From Casuarina equisetifolia (taxonomy: Eukaryota > Streptophyta > Magnoliopsida > Fagales > Casuarinaceae), in NCBI GenBank assembly GCA_028551475.1, contig CM052362.1, forward strand, positions 6,199,354 through 6,263,353: a stretch of 64,000 nt of DNA, written 5' to 3'. The first letter of the stretch is position 1; each line of letters starts with the position of its first letter. The position numbers and the translations under genes are program-made. Under the pieces are notes generated by a model. The model saw nothing but the letters and a program-made list of their open reading frames with translations, ran no database searches and was not told where the DNA came from. Below are positions 1 through 14,100 of the stretch, one piece after another.

Positions 1-3000
1 AATCTTGTCTCTCTCCAACGTAGTGAATATGTCCTCTGCCTGTAGTTTGTCAGCGTGTGCAAAACCATTTTCATGTACTTGACTTGAAATAAGGAATGAT
101 TAACAGTTCTTGAAAAGCCCGGAGAAGAACAGAGGGTAGTATTTCCAGGAAAAAAAGCACATGGTTTTTTACTTCCCGTCGATTTTCCTTGAACTCGACA
201 TTAAAACAAGGAAAGATCGTTAGTCTGTGTGAGGCCAGAGGGAAAAAATAAAAAAAGGTTGATGGTTCTTAGGAGGAAAGATCATGCTTTTCATTTTTCT
301 CAAGAAACTAAGTGACATGTTATGATTATGTGGTTTGCTATTTCGAACAAATGCTACCAACATTAGCAGCTCCAAGCTGTCAAATAACCCACTGCTTTCT
401 GTTACTGGATTCCTCCAATCTTCTTTTACCAAAACATTTTAGATTTTCCCTCCCTCTCTTTCTCTATGATGTCCGGTCCAGGTTGTCGAATCGGCCATTT
501 CAACTTCTTGTGATATTCTTCAAATCTCTTTGTTGTACATAAAACCACGGGCTTAGGCAGTATTGAGGCATGCTTTTCTTTGTTAATTCTTCAACTGGTA
601 ATTTTCTGGTCCCTACACTGTCCCACACGGGTTTTGTATAACAGAAATACTATTGATGTCACCCTTATATCGCATCTATTCTTGTCTAAACCTTGGCGGG
701 GTTACATAACTTTGATCATTTTAATCATTGTGTAACAAAGACAACAGCTAACGAATCTTTGAAGTTAATCCGTTTGTATTAAATAGTCAGTATCTCGATA
801 TCTGTACAACCAGACAACCACTTAATCACACGCAACCTGCAGAAAGTAAAAGTAAACAGATTTCGTTTTAGACACGACTCCATCATTCTTCTCCATCTTT
901 TGAGATTTGGTTCTTGTGTTTTAGGCATGAGTCAATGGGTACTAGGAATTATGGTAGCAAAAATTTTTCCATGATGAGTAACTTGTAAAGAATCAAAGTT
1001 GCGTACTTACTCTTCTGGTATTAGATAATGACCAATCCCAGCGTTAATTTGCTTTCTGCTCCAAGTTTTTACAGAAAAACATATGCATTTCAGCGTCCCC
1101 CGGCGAAGAGGTGAAAGGTCACTGGTCATTTTCGGTTTTTTCGCCTCTGATTAGTGGGCTAATAAACCAAAAGAGTCGTTAGCATGCTGAAAATTAACTG
1201 TGACTTCCGTAACTTGGTGCATTCGTATATTAAATAAAGGTAGTTGATGGAATATTATAAACATATAAATTTTGGGAAGTCCGAGTGGGAATTAACACAA
1301 ACTAGTATCATTTTGGCAATTGAGGTCATAGATTTGTAATCCTGGATGAAGATGAAAAAAGCCAGTCTAACTAACTTTTCAACTACGCCAATGTATTTTT
1401 TAAAAGATAAGTTAAAAGCTTCAGTCACCAATCATTCTCATTGATTATTTGAGCGTCAAGATCAGAAGACAACAAATTGGTTAAGACGATTGTCTTCGTA
1501 AGCTGGAGATCTCATTTGGCTTCTCCAACTGTTTCTTAATTCTTTAGTAGAGGGTTAGCTACAGGACTATACATGTTTATCTCGTTCAATTCTCATATCT
1601 TCACCGAATGGGATTAGGGTAGTTTCTAAAACATATGCACATGTTATTTACAGCGGACACTATTTTTTTTTTCCCTCTTCTCTCTTTTACATCTTTGTTG
1701 TAATTTGGCTGCTTGGTTTTGGAGTCTAGCTACTGGCCTTTCCCTTTCTTTTTCACTAAACTGCTTACTGTCCCAAAACCAAATCCCACGCTATAGCGTC
1801 TCGATCTCACCAAATTTTCCATCGCAGACACGGTTACGTGGCTCTCTTTTCGCCGTAGGTTGAATAACCGTTCCATGTTCTTCCCTGCCTTTACAAAGAA
1901 CGGTCTTGAAGAAATTTTATTCGTTCTATTGACCAAGCGCCAAAACGCCCAGCCACTCGGTTCTATTTCTTCAGCTTCTTATTGTATCTGTATATAATGG
2001 GCCTTACTTCCTTTAGTTATTGTTATTTCTTTCGATCAAGAAGATTAGAGAATAAAAAAAAGGCAGCTGGGATAATGGCCAAGGGATAGTACCTAAATAA
2101 TTTTCTCAATGATGACAACCCAAATGGCAGGCCGATAAGAGAACTATAGTTTATATAATAAGCGGTTTCAATCAATCGGAACGTAAGCTTCATCGATTTT
2201 CACGGGGTGGACTTTACTTTTGTTATACTAATCATTGTCGGTTAAGTGCATTATGTCGGTCTAAATCCAATTTATATTTCGCTAATGAACCTTTGATGTC
2301 ATATGTTGGTGTTCAGGATTTGGTTTCTAAAGGAATTTCTGCTAAACTCACTCACTTCCCTTTATGAAAGAAACAGTTTTTGGTGTAGCTTGGAGGACTA
2401 AATTTTATGTTTTGTTTAAAAATTATCTTGTGAAAGAAAGAAATATTTTTCTACTTTAAAAATAACGTTTGAGTGAGATTTAGATAATAGATAATACTTT
2501 ACACGATTCTTAACATATTTCATGTGTTCACAAGCTTTTCTTATGAGGATAATGCATATCGCTAAAAAGTACTTTGGCTTATAAGTTTTGTGCAAAGAGC
2601 ACACTTTTAAACTTAGATTTGAATACTATATTATAAATTTATTTTCTCATTTAAATTAGTGTAAGGAAAAGATATTTGAGTATAATTTAGGTAATGTGAA
2701 GAAGCATGTAACTTTTTCAAACATATATTAATTTCAGTATCTTATTGCTCAATTTAGCATGTTGACTTGCTAAGGATGAGCATTTCTTGAGTGTTCAACA
2801 TGAGAAATTAGCTTTGAGCCTCATTATCTTCTTATGAGTAACTACATTTCTAGGCTTTCTTCCGTTTGGGCCTCCCAAGAGTCTTTAATGTTTTCCATTA
2901 GTCCAAGTTTCCAAGATTGATCATTAGCTATTCTTAGTAACTCCAAGAATGGCTTCATTGCATTCACACTTTGATGGGGCCCTTAGTCTTGTTTGTCCTT

Positions 3001-3168
3001 CAATTGAATTCTTCTTCTACCGTTTCGGATTTGCTCTCCATTTTATTATTGTGTAGATTTTACTTGAGAAGATCTAAATTTATAGGCAAAAGTGAGAAGC
3101 ATGCATGAAAAACTACTTTTTGACCATTGCAAAGGGACCATTAAGACGTCAAGTTACTAGAACCAAAA
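1..3168. other. Intergenic DNA, no gene recognised
   Basis: The stretch is AT-rich with only short open frames (all under about 80 codons) that show no motif, no splice logic and no similarity to the rest of the window. A TATATAATG-like string lies near 1993, but no coding region follows it in a convincing way. Its right edge is the target site of the Ty3 element, and the host sequence resumes at 8454. Confidence 0.5.
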
Positions 3169-3507
3169 TGTTACAAACAGAAAAACTAGACTCGACAAAG
3201 AGGAATTAGAACTTACAGATTCAGGCTGGCAACAAGATTTCGACTGCTTGAGATGATAACGCCCACGAGGAATGGTTCTTACGCTCGAACTTCACCACAC
3301 GAAACTATAGCATCAATGGGATGCTACAAACCAGGAGTATCTCTCCAAGACTGACAATTCTCCAATGCCCCTTTTCATTTCCTCCATCTTAATCTTTCTA
3401 CACCCTTCCATTAATTCAAATCCTCCTACAGGTCGGTTCCCTTCTCTTTTATTATTACAACCCACAACTTGTTACAACCTAATGAGCTTATAATTCAGCT
3501 CATAACA
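3169..3507 (-). repeat. 3' LTR of the Ty3 element
   Basis: It begins TGTTAC and ends ATAACA on the + strand, and matches 8115-8453 over its whole length. The purine-rich tract adjoining 3508 on the minus strand (AAAGAGGGGAGAGT) marks this as the 3' LTR. Confidence 0.9.
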
Positions 3508-6500
3508 ACTCTCCCCTCTTTAGGAAAGAACCTTGCCCTCAAGGTTCAAGTTTGGATATCTCAGTTTCATTAGTTTTATGGGCTACCATGTTGCATCTAT
3601 AATTGATAGACCTTTCCAATGCACTAGAACTTGTTCCTGATTTTGTCTTATCCACCTATCTAAGATATCTTGTGGCTATGCAATGATAGCATTTTCTTCT
3701 TCTATAAATTGTGGAAGCTTTGCTTAGGGTTTTATTGCCTTTCCAAGAACCTTTTTGAGTTTACTCACATGAAAAACAGATGGATTCTTGAATCTTCAGG
3801 TAACTTCAACTTATATGCCACTGTCCTAATCCTTTCCAATATCTCATATAGTCCATAACATATGGATTTAACTTGTGCTTTTTTTGCATGCCCACAGATA
3901 ACTGATGGTAAGGCTGGAGCCTTAAATAGACATGATCCCCCACCTCAAATTCAACCTTAGAATGTTTCCTATCATAGACCTTTTTCATACAATTCTTAAT
4001 TTCTGCCATCCTTTCTCATAACTCTTTCAAGATTGCATCCCTTCCTATAACCTCCCTTTCCACTGCCTCAATAGAAGCCATTCTAGGAATGTAGTCTAAG
4101 AGAGCAGGAGGTTGCTTACCATAAACTATTTCATAAGGGGCTTTACTATAAGAGCTATGCACACTAGTGTTATAGCACCATTTTGGCCAAGCTAATCATT
4201 TATTCCACTGCTTAGGGTGATCTCCTACAAAGCACCTCAAATACATTTCAAAAGTTTTGTTGACTGCTTCAGTTTGCCCATCTAATTGTGGATGGTAAGC
4301 TGTGATGTAATTTAACCGTGTTTCATGCAACTCAAATAGCTCTTTCCAAAAAGCACTAGTGAATACTAAATCTCGATCTAATACTATTTTTTGAGGCATT
4401 CCATAAAGTTTGTATATATTCTGGAAAAAAGCATCTGCCATTGTCACTACCATGTAGGGGTGCTTCAATGCTATGAAATGTGCGATCTTCAAGAATCTAT
4501 CCACCACTACTATAATACAATTCTTCCCTTTAGACTTAGGCAACCCATTCACAAAATCCATAGCAATTGCAATCCACACATCTTTAGGGACTAGCAGGGG
4601 TTTAAGTAATCTTGCAGGTAGAGTATTAAGGATTTTACTTCTTTGGCATACATCGCATTCTTCTATAACTTGTAAAACTGTCTTCTTCATATCCTTCCAA
4701 TTGAAAGTGGTTTTTATATGCTGCAATGTCTTATACACCCCCTCATGAGTTGTGGCATGAATCTCTTGGGTTATAAGTTGTATCAATTCTGACTCCTTTC
4801 TTAAGAATATCTGGTCGTTGTAGAACAATAATCCATTTTTATACTCCCAATTAGGGTCTGCCTCTCCAGCTAGTACCTTTTCCACTTTGTCTTTCAAGGG
4901 CTGGTTATTACTTACTTTTTCCTTGATTGGTTTTAACCAAAGGGGAATGGGCATTGAAATTGCCATCAAAGTCGACTCTTCCATGGCACTATGATTGTTT
5001 TGTTCTTTTGCCTCTACTTCTTCCAACTTCTTGATAAAGCATCCACAGTTTGATTTTCCTCACCTAGTTTGTACTCAATAACAAAATCAAATCCCATTAA
5101 CTTTGTAAGCCATTTTTGTTGAGCTGGAGTAACTATCTCTTGTTCCCAAAGGTGCTTCAAACTTTTCTAATATGTCCTTACCACAAATCTTCTCCCTAAC
5201 AAGTACGACCTCCATTTGTTCACTGCTACTACCATTGCCAAGAGTTCCTTTTCGTATATAGACAGTAAAGCATTTCTACCCTTTAATACTTGACTCATGA
5301 AGGCTATAAGGTGTCTTTTTTAGGATAATATTGTTCCAATACCTTGACCTAAAGCATCACACTCTATTACAAACTCTCGATCAAAATCTGGAAGTGCTAG
5401 AACTGGTGCCTCTGATAGTGCATGTTTTAGCCCCACGAATACCTTTTATGCCTTTGGTCCCTAATGAAAACCCACATCCTTTTTTAATAACTCTGTTAAC
5501 GGCATTGGCTTCTGACCATATCCTGATATGAATCTCCTGTAGAATCCCGTTAACCCCAAAACACCACTTAAACCTTTTAAATTGGATGGTCCAGGCCAAT
5601 CCCTCACATCTTGAACCTTATCTTGGTCCACAGCCACTCCCACTACATTAACCACATGTCCTAAGTACTTCACCTTTTTTTGTCCAAAATTCATACTTAC
5701 TATGCTTTAAGTACAATTATTACTCTTTTAATCTTCAAAAAAAACCCTTCTAACATGCTCTAAGTGTGTCTTCCAATCCACACTATAAATCAAAATGTTA
5801 TCAAAGAACACTAGCAAAAACTTCTTCAAAAACTCCTTAAAAGTATAGTTCATTAGTGCTTGGAAAGTAAATGATGCATTGGACAACCCAAATGGCATTA
5901 CTAGGAATTCGAAAGTGCCCTTGATGAGTTTGAAATGCAGTTTTATGCACATCATCTGGATGCATCCTCACTTGATGATAACCTGACCTAAAATCCAACT
6001 TAGTGAAATAATTGGTTCCTCTCAACTCATCTATTAATTCCTCTACTATAGGAATAAGAAACTGGTCCTTAATGGTCTGTTTATTCAATGCCCTGTAATC
6101 CACACATAATCACCATGATCCATCCTTCTTTTTAACTAGTAACACTAGTGATGAATACGGACTAATACTCGGTTTAATCACCCCAGAATCCAACAACTCA
6201 TTTACCATTCTCTCTAACTCATTCTTTTGGTAATACGGATACCTATATGGTTTAAAGGGTCACTTCCTTCCTTTATTGGAATCCTGTGATCACAATCTTG
6301 CACTGGTGGCAACCCCACTAGCTTATCAAATAATTCTTTATACTTACTTAGTAAAGCCCCTATTGACTCCTTATTCTTGTCAAAGTTTTTCTCAATATTT
6401 CCTTTTTTCTCACCTCTTACAGTCATTAACTGAAACTTGTGTTCTTCTTCACTAACCATACGAATGTGCAGTAGTGCTATTTCCTGACGTCATTTCAACT

Positions 6501-8114
6501 CTTTACTCATTTGTTGTCCTTCCAGCAACTTGTTCTCTCCATCCTTTAATCCTTGTAGCATATATTCCTTATCTCCCATCTTAAAGGAAATTTGAAGGTC
6601 ATCAAGGTCTAGAGTAACCTTGCCTAAAGAGCATATCCATGGTGTTCCCAACATTGTCTCGGGTCCCTTCAACTCTAGCAAGTAAAAATCAACACTCATT
6701 CTTAATCCTTGTACAATTAGTGTTACTTTCTTACATATCCCTTCACACCTTAGTTTATCTCCATTAGCTATTTCTACATTTAGATTCTTACTTGGTTCTG
6801 AAATTATTCTCCATTCTTTGTCAACTTACAACTTAAGAAATTATGAGTGCTACCTAAGTCCACTTACAAACATACAATGTTTCTCATCTTTCCTATTTTA
6901 CCTATAAACCTTATAGTCCAAGGCATAGTTAAGCCATAAAGAGCATTAAGAGTAACCTTAGGCAGAATATCCATAAGCTCCTCCTCCTCATTATTACCCT
7001 CATTGTCCTCATCAGTTTCCTCATCTGACTCCTTTCCTACTATCACAAATAACTTATTCTTTCATTTATGCATAGGAGTAAACTTCTCATCACATCTGAA
7101 ACACAATCCTTAAGTCTTTTATCCATAATTTCTTTAGGGGTTAACCTTTTGTCCTTACCCTACTTCTTTTCTTCCCTTTTTTTTAGTTTCTCTTTAGCCT
7201 TGTACTCCACATACTAGTGCACTTTATTTCTATTTGCAACCAGCACATCATTTTCAGACAACCTTGCTAAATTCATTGCCTCATCGAGTGACGTAGGTCT
7301 TCTAGCCTTAACTTCCCTCCTTAATGCTTCTTTCAATCCTTTCATATAACACCCCATCTACTGCCTATCTATTAGATCTTCGGCCCTTACTAGCATTTTT
7401 TAAAAACTTTTCTTGAAACACATCAAGTAAATCAGTAAAGAAATCTTCATAAACAGTAGGGCCATACCTTGTTAATAAAGCTTGTGTCAACATTGGCCAA
7501 GTCAATACTTGATTCGTAACTTTTTTCTATATACCTCAAACTAGTACCTTGCAACACCTTCAATGCCAAGAGGCAATTGAAACCTTATTTTCCTCTGGTG
7601 TTTTGTTATAGTAAAAGAAACTATTAGCCTAACATATCCAAGCTGTAAGGTCCTCACCACCATTAAATTGTAGGAAATCAGACCTCACAATGTTACCTCT
7701 ATATTTTCCACAAGAAGTACTCCCCTTAACATGCTGTTTAAGAAACCCATTAATTTTTTCTTCATCCCTATCTGCTTTCTCCTATTCTTTTTTTTTTTCT
7801 CTTTCTTTGCCTTTTCACGATCACCTGATGTGCCATCATGTCCCCAAAACCAATGTTCTCTTCCTTATGCCACTATGGGTTTTCAAAATCATCCTCTTGT
7901 TCTACTTTCACATTCTTACTAGAGTTAGACCCTATTTCTTTTTCTTGATGTCGTTTGTTCCCCTCAGATTTCCATTTTTCTTCTTTCTCCTCCTTTAAAA
8001 CACTCACAAGAAGCTCAAATTTTCTATGAAGCTCCATAAACTTAGCCTGAGTGACTGGCTTTGAAGATGGATCGGCTATATTCAAGTTTGAAAAACCAAG
8101 CTCTGATACCAAAT

Positions 8115-8453
8115 TGTTAGAAACAAAAAAACTAGACTTGGATAAAGAGGAATTAGAACTTACAGATTTAGGCCAACAACAAGATTCTGACCGCTTGAGA
8201 TGATAACGCCCACGAGGAATGGTTCTTACACTAGAACTTCACCACACAAACTATAGCATCAATAGAACGTTACAAACTGGGAGTATCTCTCCAAGATTGA
8301 CAATTCTCCAATGCCTCCCTTCACTGCCTCCCTCTCAATCTTTCTACACCCTTCCATTAATTCGGATCCCCCTACGGGTTAGTTCCCTTCTCTTTTATTA
8401 TTACAGCCCACAACCTATTACAACCCAATGGGCTTATAATTCAGCCCGTAACA
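8115..8453 (-). repeat. 5' LTR of the Ty3 element
   Basis: It begins TGTTAG and ends GTAACA on the + strand. The initiator-methionine tRNA primer binding site lies at about 8100-8111, so this is the 5' LTR of a minus-strand element. The target duplication caaaa follows at 8454. Confidence 0.9.
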
Positions 8454-8732
8454 CAAAAACTCTTAAAGCCTTAGAGAAAAGCATCAAAGTCTAAGATCTC
8501 ATAAGATCAAGAACCTAATTTCTTATTTCTTTTCCTTGTTAATTTGCTAATCAACCGGCAAAAAACTCTCTAAATTCTGCTCTATACAGCTTCAGAAAGC
8601 ATTTATCGAAGCAACAAGGACTTGGTGCGCATTTTTGTTGGCTTGGATTTTCGTGAGTCATTGGATTTCATTTAAAGCATCGAATTATTTGTGAATTAAT
8701 GTGCGCTAAGTTGCAGGCGAACCAACTTTCCA

Positions 8733-9080
8733 GTGCGTGCTTTTTGGGATCCTTCCCAGGTTTAAAATCAAATCTCATTTTTTGAGTCCCGAGAAACTAG
8801 TAAAACAGCATCGCAAATCCACCTAAAATTTCTTCGTGAGTCATCATTACTTGCTGTAGAAAAGCGTGCCTCCACGCAGATTCCCATTAAACTAACTTCT
8901 AAGTTTGTGCTTTTTGTAATCCTTCGTAGGTGGAACTGATGAAGCAGCATCCAGGTCAACCTAAAATTTTCCCATGAGTCATCTTTATTTTGTCGTAGAA
9001 AAGGACGGTTCCACCATTATGCCAGACGTAAATCATCATTACTTCGCTGTAGAAAAGCGTGCTTCCGCCAGTATGACCTA
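8733..9080 (+). repeat. Three diverged direct modules in P1
   Basis: A module built around 'cacctaaaatttcttcgtga' followed by 'tagaaaagcgtgcttcc' occurs at about 8733-8875, 8906-9026 and (shortened) 9026-9080. P2 has a single corresponding module at about 26918-27064. The same three occur in unit 2 at about 37500-37850. Confidence 0.65.
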
Positions 9081-10239
9081 ACGCAGACCCTCCTATGCTT
9101 TAATGGAAGTTGAAAGCCACAAATGTAGCCGGTTCATCCCCTCTTAACAAAAATTATCTGAAAGCAAATGTGGACCCCGATCTGGTGTGAAAGTTTTGAG
9201 TTGCGTTACGGCATTGTCTAGAGAATGAAAAAGTGAGCACCACTTAAATTGGAGACCCACACAACCAAATTCAAGACAACAAGGAAAAAGAAAAAGAGTT
9301 GCTTGTTCATAAGACTCATAACTCTTATCATCATTTATCAACAAAGGCATGACTTTTTTCCCACAACAATTTGCATAATTCTATACACTTGGTTGCTGAT
9401 TTTTGTATGTATGAGTAATATGATATGTAACGAGTTATATAAACTGGCTCTCGTTTCTTTTACTATAGTTGTTATTATTCCATTTTCTTTATAAATGGAA
9501 AGAAATCTACTATATAGTTAAAGCGTACCACTCATTATAACGGTAGCAAACTTATCCTTTAGTTATGAGTGTTAAGTAAATGCATTTCTTCATCAAAATT
9601 GGTTTAAAAAGGGAATATGATTTTCAGAGAAGCTTCAGTCTAACTACCTTGGCTCTTACTTCCCTACCAGGTGACCGGCCATGGCAGTCAATCTCAGACA
9701 GCGCAATTTCTTATTATCTGACATCCGAAGCAAGGACATCTTGATCTGTCTTTGCCCACCAGAGCTGTGCCTTGACAAAGGAAATGCACCAAAACTTGAA
9801 AGATTCATTTTCAAGGGAAGTACAAAACTCTAGATTGTTTTGATCAAACGGAAGCTAAAAAAAATAAAATAACTTTTCAAGTAATTAAATGTGAGAAAGG
9901 CTCTTTTGTAATATTTGAACACGAGGTAAACCAGGGCTATTTTTTTTCCCTAGTGAAAAAATATGTTTATATTAATAAAATTTAGTGTACAAAAAATAAA
10001 ATTAAAAATTAAAAATCTCAAAATCTCACTCAAGAAATAACAAGAACATAATGATATATTATTACATTGATGTTAAGTGTGGAAAGTTGAAAGTTGAACA
10101 CCAACCCGGAACTTGGATTTGTATTTCTACGCATAAAGCAAAGAATTAAACAGCTCCAATTTACATACAGCCAATAGTTCGCCTTGTGGCCTTCAAAGAA
10201 AGTTTTACTTGGATAAAAAAATGGAGTTTTTTGAACTAC

Positions 10240-10296
10240 GTACTACAATGTCTGTACTTCAACCTCTGTAGTACAAAACATTGAAACGCTATAAAT
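10240..10296 (+). promoter_or_regulatory. GTAC cluster and TATA box of P1, unit 1
   Basis: GTAC cores lie at 10240-10243, 10254-10257 and 10271-10274, followed by TATAAAT at 10290-10296. The arrangement is the same in all four P blocks. Confidence 0.55.
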
Positions 10297-11184
10297 TAAA
10301 CTCATGGAACCACTCCTCACACGGCTGCCAACCTAAGATTCTATAGTTCTAAAGTTTTCATGAATTGGTAGTCATCTCAAAGTACTTAAAAGTTTCTCTC
10401 TCTCTCTTTGTTCTTTCTTTTTTCTTCCTCTTACAGAAAGCCAGTGAGTTTAGTGGTTTGTGTCTTTCATACTTTTCTCCACTTCTCTGGTGGGTAAAAG
10501 TCTTTTTTATTGTTATTTTTTATTTCATTTTTTTTCAAGATATATATACTCAATTATAGTTTAAGTGAAACTAAAAAAATTATCTAATGTAACACAATAA
10601 TACCCATTAGGACCTTCAAGAATTAGCTTGCTTCTTCATCATGTCCTTATGCCCATCTCCCCCCTTCCACACACCACACACCCCACCCCCAATAAAAAAA
10701 CAAAAGGAAAAATAATTAGGACAAGTATACTTGTTGTGTTTAACATATTTTGTATAATCATTTGTATTGAAAGGAATAACATGATTTTTAAGAAAAATAT
10801 AATTTCTAATATGTAACTCTTGAAATTATTAAAATGTTTTATAGAGATAGATTTTACCACATCAAAAGAATGCTAGAAATAGCTTTTAAAAATTTATATA
10901 TTTAACATGTGTGGAAACTTGTGATCATTTTGCATTTAATATAATATTGTGTAGAGTCTTATTATAAAGGTATGCTTCTAACTATTTTATATTGATCATT
11001 GGTGTATATTAAATTTTTACTTACAACAAAAAAGGTAATTTTTTCATTCCTTTTCTTATTCTTTCATGGAAACTAATACAAAACATTTTGTTAGTTTCTT
11101 AGATAAATAAACTCACATATTCATTAAAAAAATTATTTTTTTAAAGTTTACATGTCATGATAGTGCCAGTAAACCAAATATCAC

Positions 11185-14100
11185 ATGTAATTTACTCTTC
11201 ATTGCTAGATTTACTAATGATTTTTAATGTTGGTCTGAGTTTAACAAAAAGGATTGTTCTATCAAGGTCCTGAAGAGCCATAAAATCCAAGTGGAAGGCA
11301 TTAGGAAAGGTAGACTCTACTTGTTTTCCCATTTGTAGTAAAAGCAAATATTCATCTTTGAGAGTAAAGGTTAGGCCATCCTCACAGAAGTTATCAATAT
11401 TCTCTCTTGACGAGGCAAAATTCATCCCACTCAGACATCATTGTCTTTTTATACTCCTTGTTATGTCAGTATAGCAACCGAGTTTCCCTTTTTGTCTTCT
11501 TCTTCACATGCTACGAAACATTTTGAAAAGGTTTATATAAATATATAGGAGCCCCTCTACACTAAAGTCTTGCTTGGCTCCTACGTGCATTTTGCTTTTT
11601 ATGGAAGATTCATGTAGATTTATCCTTTAAAGTTTAGATATGATGTGTTTGAAATCTTTATTGAATTCAAATGTATGTTGAACAACAATTTGGACATTCG
11701 TTAAAATTCTTCAATCCGATAATGGTGGGGAATTCTTGAGTAAGACTTTTATTAATTATTTATCTCATCATAGAATTATTCACCATATATCTTGTCCTTA
11801 CATGCTAGAACAAAATGGTGTTGCCAAGTAAAAAAATACCAACTCATTGAATTAGGCTACATTATGATGTGTAAAGTTGGAATTACAAAGAAGTATTGGC
11901 CTAATGCCTTTACCATTGTTGCTTTTATCATTATGTTGCAAACAACCAAGCTTAATAATCATACTTTATTTGAACTCCTTTATGGCAAAGCTTCATATTA
12001 TTCCTTCCTTCAAGTTTCCAAACGTGTTTACTTTCCCTTGCTTAAACATATTGCCATTAATAAATTGTCTCTATCTTATTTTGAATGTGTATTTTAGGCT
12101 ATAACACTTGGCATAAGGGCTACCAATGTCTTCATGTGGAATTTGGAAAACTCTTCATCTCACATGACATAATATTTAATGGATAGTGTTTCCCTTTTAC
12201 ATGTCTAAATACCTCTTCACCTATTGAAATCTCTTACTCTTCATTAAACTCATCTAATGTCACTTAATGCCCTTTAGATCTCATGAAATCATTGCTGTCA
12301 ACCATTTAAATTCCCAATCAACCCGTAAACATTTTGACAATTTGCCTTATATTCTTGCACTAAGCATCCTCTTTTGGCAACTCCACCTACATGTGCCCCT
12401 GCTATACCAACTATTGGACTTTATGTTATGTCTCACAACTTAATCAACCCCATGCAACTAATTTATCTTCACCTTGAATGATTATTGTGATTGCCACTGT
12501 TATGATGTTGGCCTCATGTTTTCCTACCCATAAGCCAGACCTATTCCACTAAGTGATGCATTTGTTCTCACCCTAGCTAGATAAAGTACCAACTCCTTGT
12601 TTCTAGCATCTTGTGAGGCATAACTGCCCTATGCCCTAATAACTCTTGAGCTTCACTTTGCTTTAGCTCTATCTCCCTTTGCTTAAACTCCTTACTTATT
12701 AGATGTTACCCTTACATTGCCACAATCTATGCCACTCTTAAACTACTTAGCTCTATACCTTAGCCTTTAAACCTATTTACATCACAATTTCCCAACATAT
12801 ACATCCTATGAACACTTATAGTCTTCAAAAGTTATGAAACCCAATCCCAAATATGCCATGTTGCTTACTCACATTTTTTCACTACTACCTTTCACTTTTG
12901 ATGATGCACTTCATGACCATGGATGGCACTCCACCATGGAATACAAAATGTCAGCCTTGCATTGTAATTAAACATGGACTCTAGCTTTTTAAGACCTTGC
13001 TCAAAATCTTGTTGGCCATCATTGGGTTTTCAAATAAAAGTTAGATGTAAATGTCTTTCTTGATCATTTCAAGGCACACTTAAGGACAAAAGGCTTTCAT
13101 AAGGAAACGGCACAATTTTCTTAAAAAGTTTAGCCCGCTTTTAGGAGCACTATAATCCAAACTATTCTTTCTATTGTTGTAGTTTTCCAATAGTACATCC
13201 AATAGTATGATATCAATAATGCCTTTCTATTCTTCATTACCTATTTCCATAGAAAAATCGCCTTGGTGTAGGAGTTTTAAATTTTCCACTTATATATGCT
13301 TGTTATGCAAAGCCTTCTATGGGCTAAAATAGGCCCCTCACACTTGATATGATCATTTCATTAACTTCTTTTTTGGACTTGGCTTCATTTTTAGTATTCA
13401 TGATCCCTTATTTTTTATCTTTTAATACAATAATGATGTCATTTGGCTTCTACCATATGTTAATGATCATATTGTTACTGACAACTCACTTTGTCTCTTG
13501 ACCACCTTTAAGTGGACTCTTGATTGAGAATTTCCCATAAAAAATTTTGGCCTTCTCCATTATCTTTTAGTTGCAATAGTTACTCATTCCCTTATGGTTT
13601 ATTTCTTTCACAAACCCACTATGCATTATTGACTATAGACTACATTCATTGAGCCAATACTCTCAATCTTTATGGCTATAGTGATGTTGATTATGGTAAC
13701 TATCCTTCCATTACTAGCTTTTAGTTTTTCTTTGGATTAAATTGTATGCCTTGGTGTGCAAAACACCAACCCATTCCCTTGTCTTTCCCATTACTAAAGC
13801 CATATGGATCTAGGCCCATTGTCCTTTTTTTTTTCTCTAAACAATCACTCAACTTTGTACTTACCCACAAAACCCATTCATGGCAAGTTCAAGCACATTG
13901 ACATTGGCTATTATTTTATTCAAGAAAAGGTGACTTTCAAAATCATTGTTACCAAACATGTTCCTTCTAAACATTAATTGCCAAATTTTTTTACTAAGTT
14001 CTTACTCATGCTTAATTTAAGCCTTTACAATCCAAACTTGGAGTTACACCTCCAAGTTTGTAGAGGAATATTAAATTATCCATACTTCACCCTATTGCCA

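Larger units (their letters stand above)
3169..8453 (-). mobile_element. Ty3/gypsy LTR retrotransposon, full length but broken
   Basis: A fossil of about 5.29 kb, minus strand, bounded by 339-bp LTRs and a perfect 5-bp target duplication (caaaa at 3164-3168 and 8454-8458). Parts in element order (right to left): a tRNA-iMet primer binding site directly inside the right LTR (TGGTATCAGAGC on the minus strand), gag region about 7.2-8.1 kb, protease region about 6.5-6.9 kb, reverse transcriptase/RNase H about 5.1-6.1 kb, integrase about 3.8-5.0 kb, and a purine-rich tract just inside the left LTR. The integrase part shows an HHCC-like zinc finger (CDVCQRSK) and core motifs (MDFVNGLP, YHPQLDGQTE) typical of plant Ty3 elements. 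The element carries many breaks (well over ten) and looks dead. The LTRs differ at roughly one site in nine by eye, so it is old. Confidence 0.93.
8534..11184 (+). promoter_or_regulatory. Block P1, unit 1: promoter-like relic related to P2
   Basis: Stretches of this block align in order with stretches of P2 (25439-30500), for example about 8640 with 25560, 9128 with 27160, 9775 with 29175, 10235 with 29950 and 11033 with 30303. Identity is patchy and clearly lower than between units. It contains a TATA box with upstream GTAC cores, then a possible leader. About 520 bp near 10509-11034 has no partner in P2 and looks inserted. Homology to P2 stops at about 11180, where a truncated copia begins, so whatever lay downstream in the ancestral copy has been replaced by the nest. 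The transcript it once drove is unknown. Confidence 0.7.

Noticed and set aside
1730-1936. A 68-codon basic minus-strand frame
   Set aside because: Short, no homology recognised, no promoter or splice context.
7690-7998. A 102-codon + strand frame with many Phe and Leu
   Set aside because: It is the antisense of the gag region of the minus-strand Ty3 element.
9144-9350. Near-identical small frames in both units (also 37892-38098)
   Set aside because: Identity comes from the recent duplication; no motif, and the region is promoter-like non-coding DNA.
11192-11425. A 77-codon minus-strand frame that looked like a host gene fragment
   Set aside because: The + strand of the same bases reads as the gag-pre-integrase part of copia A, so the minus frame is a shadow.
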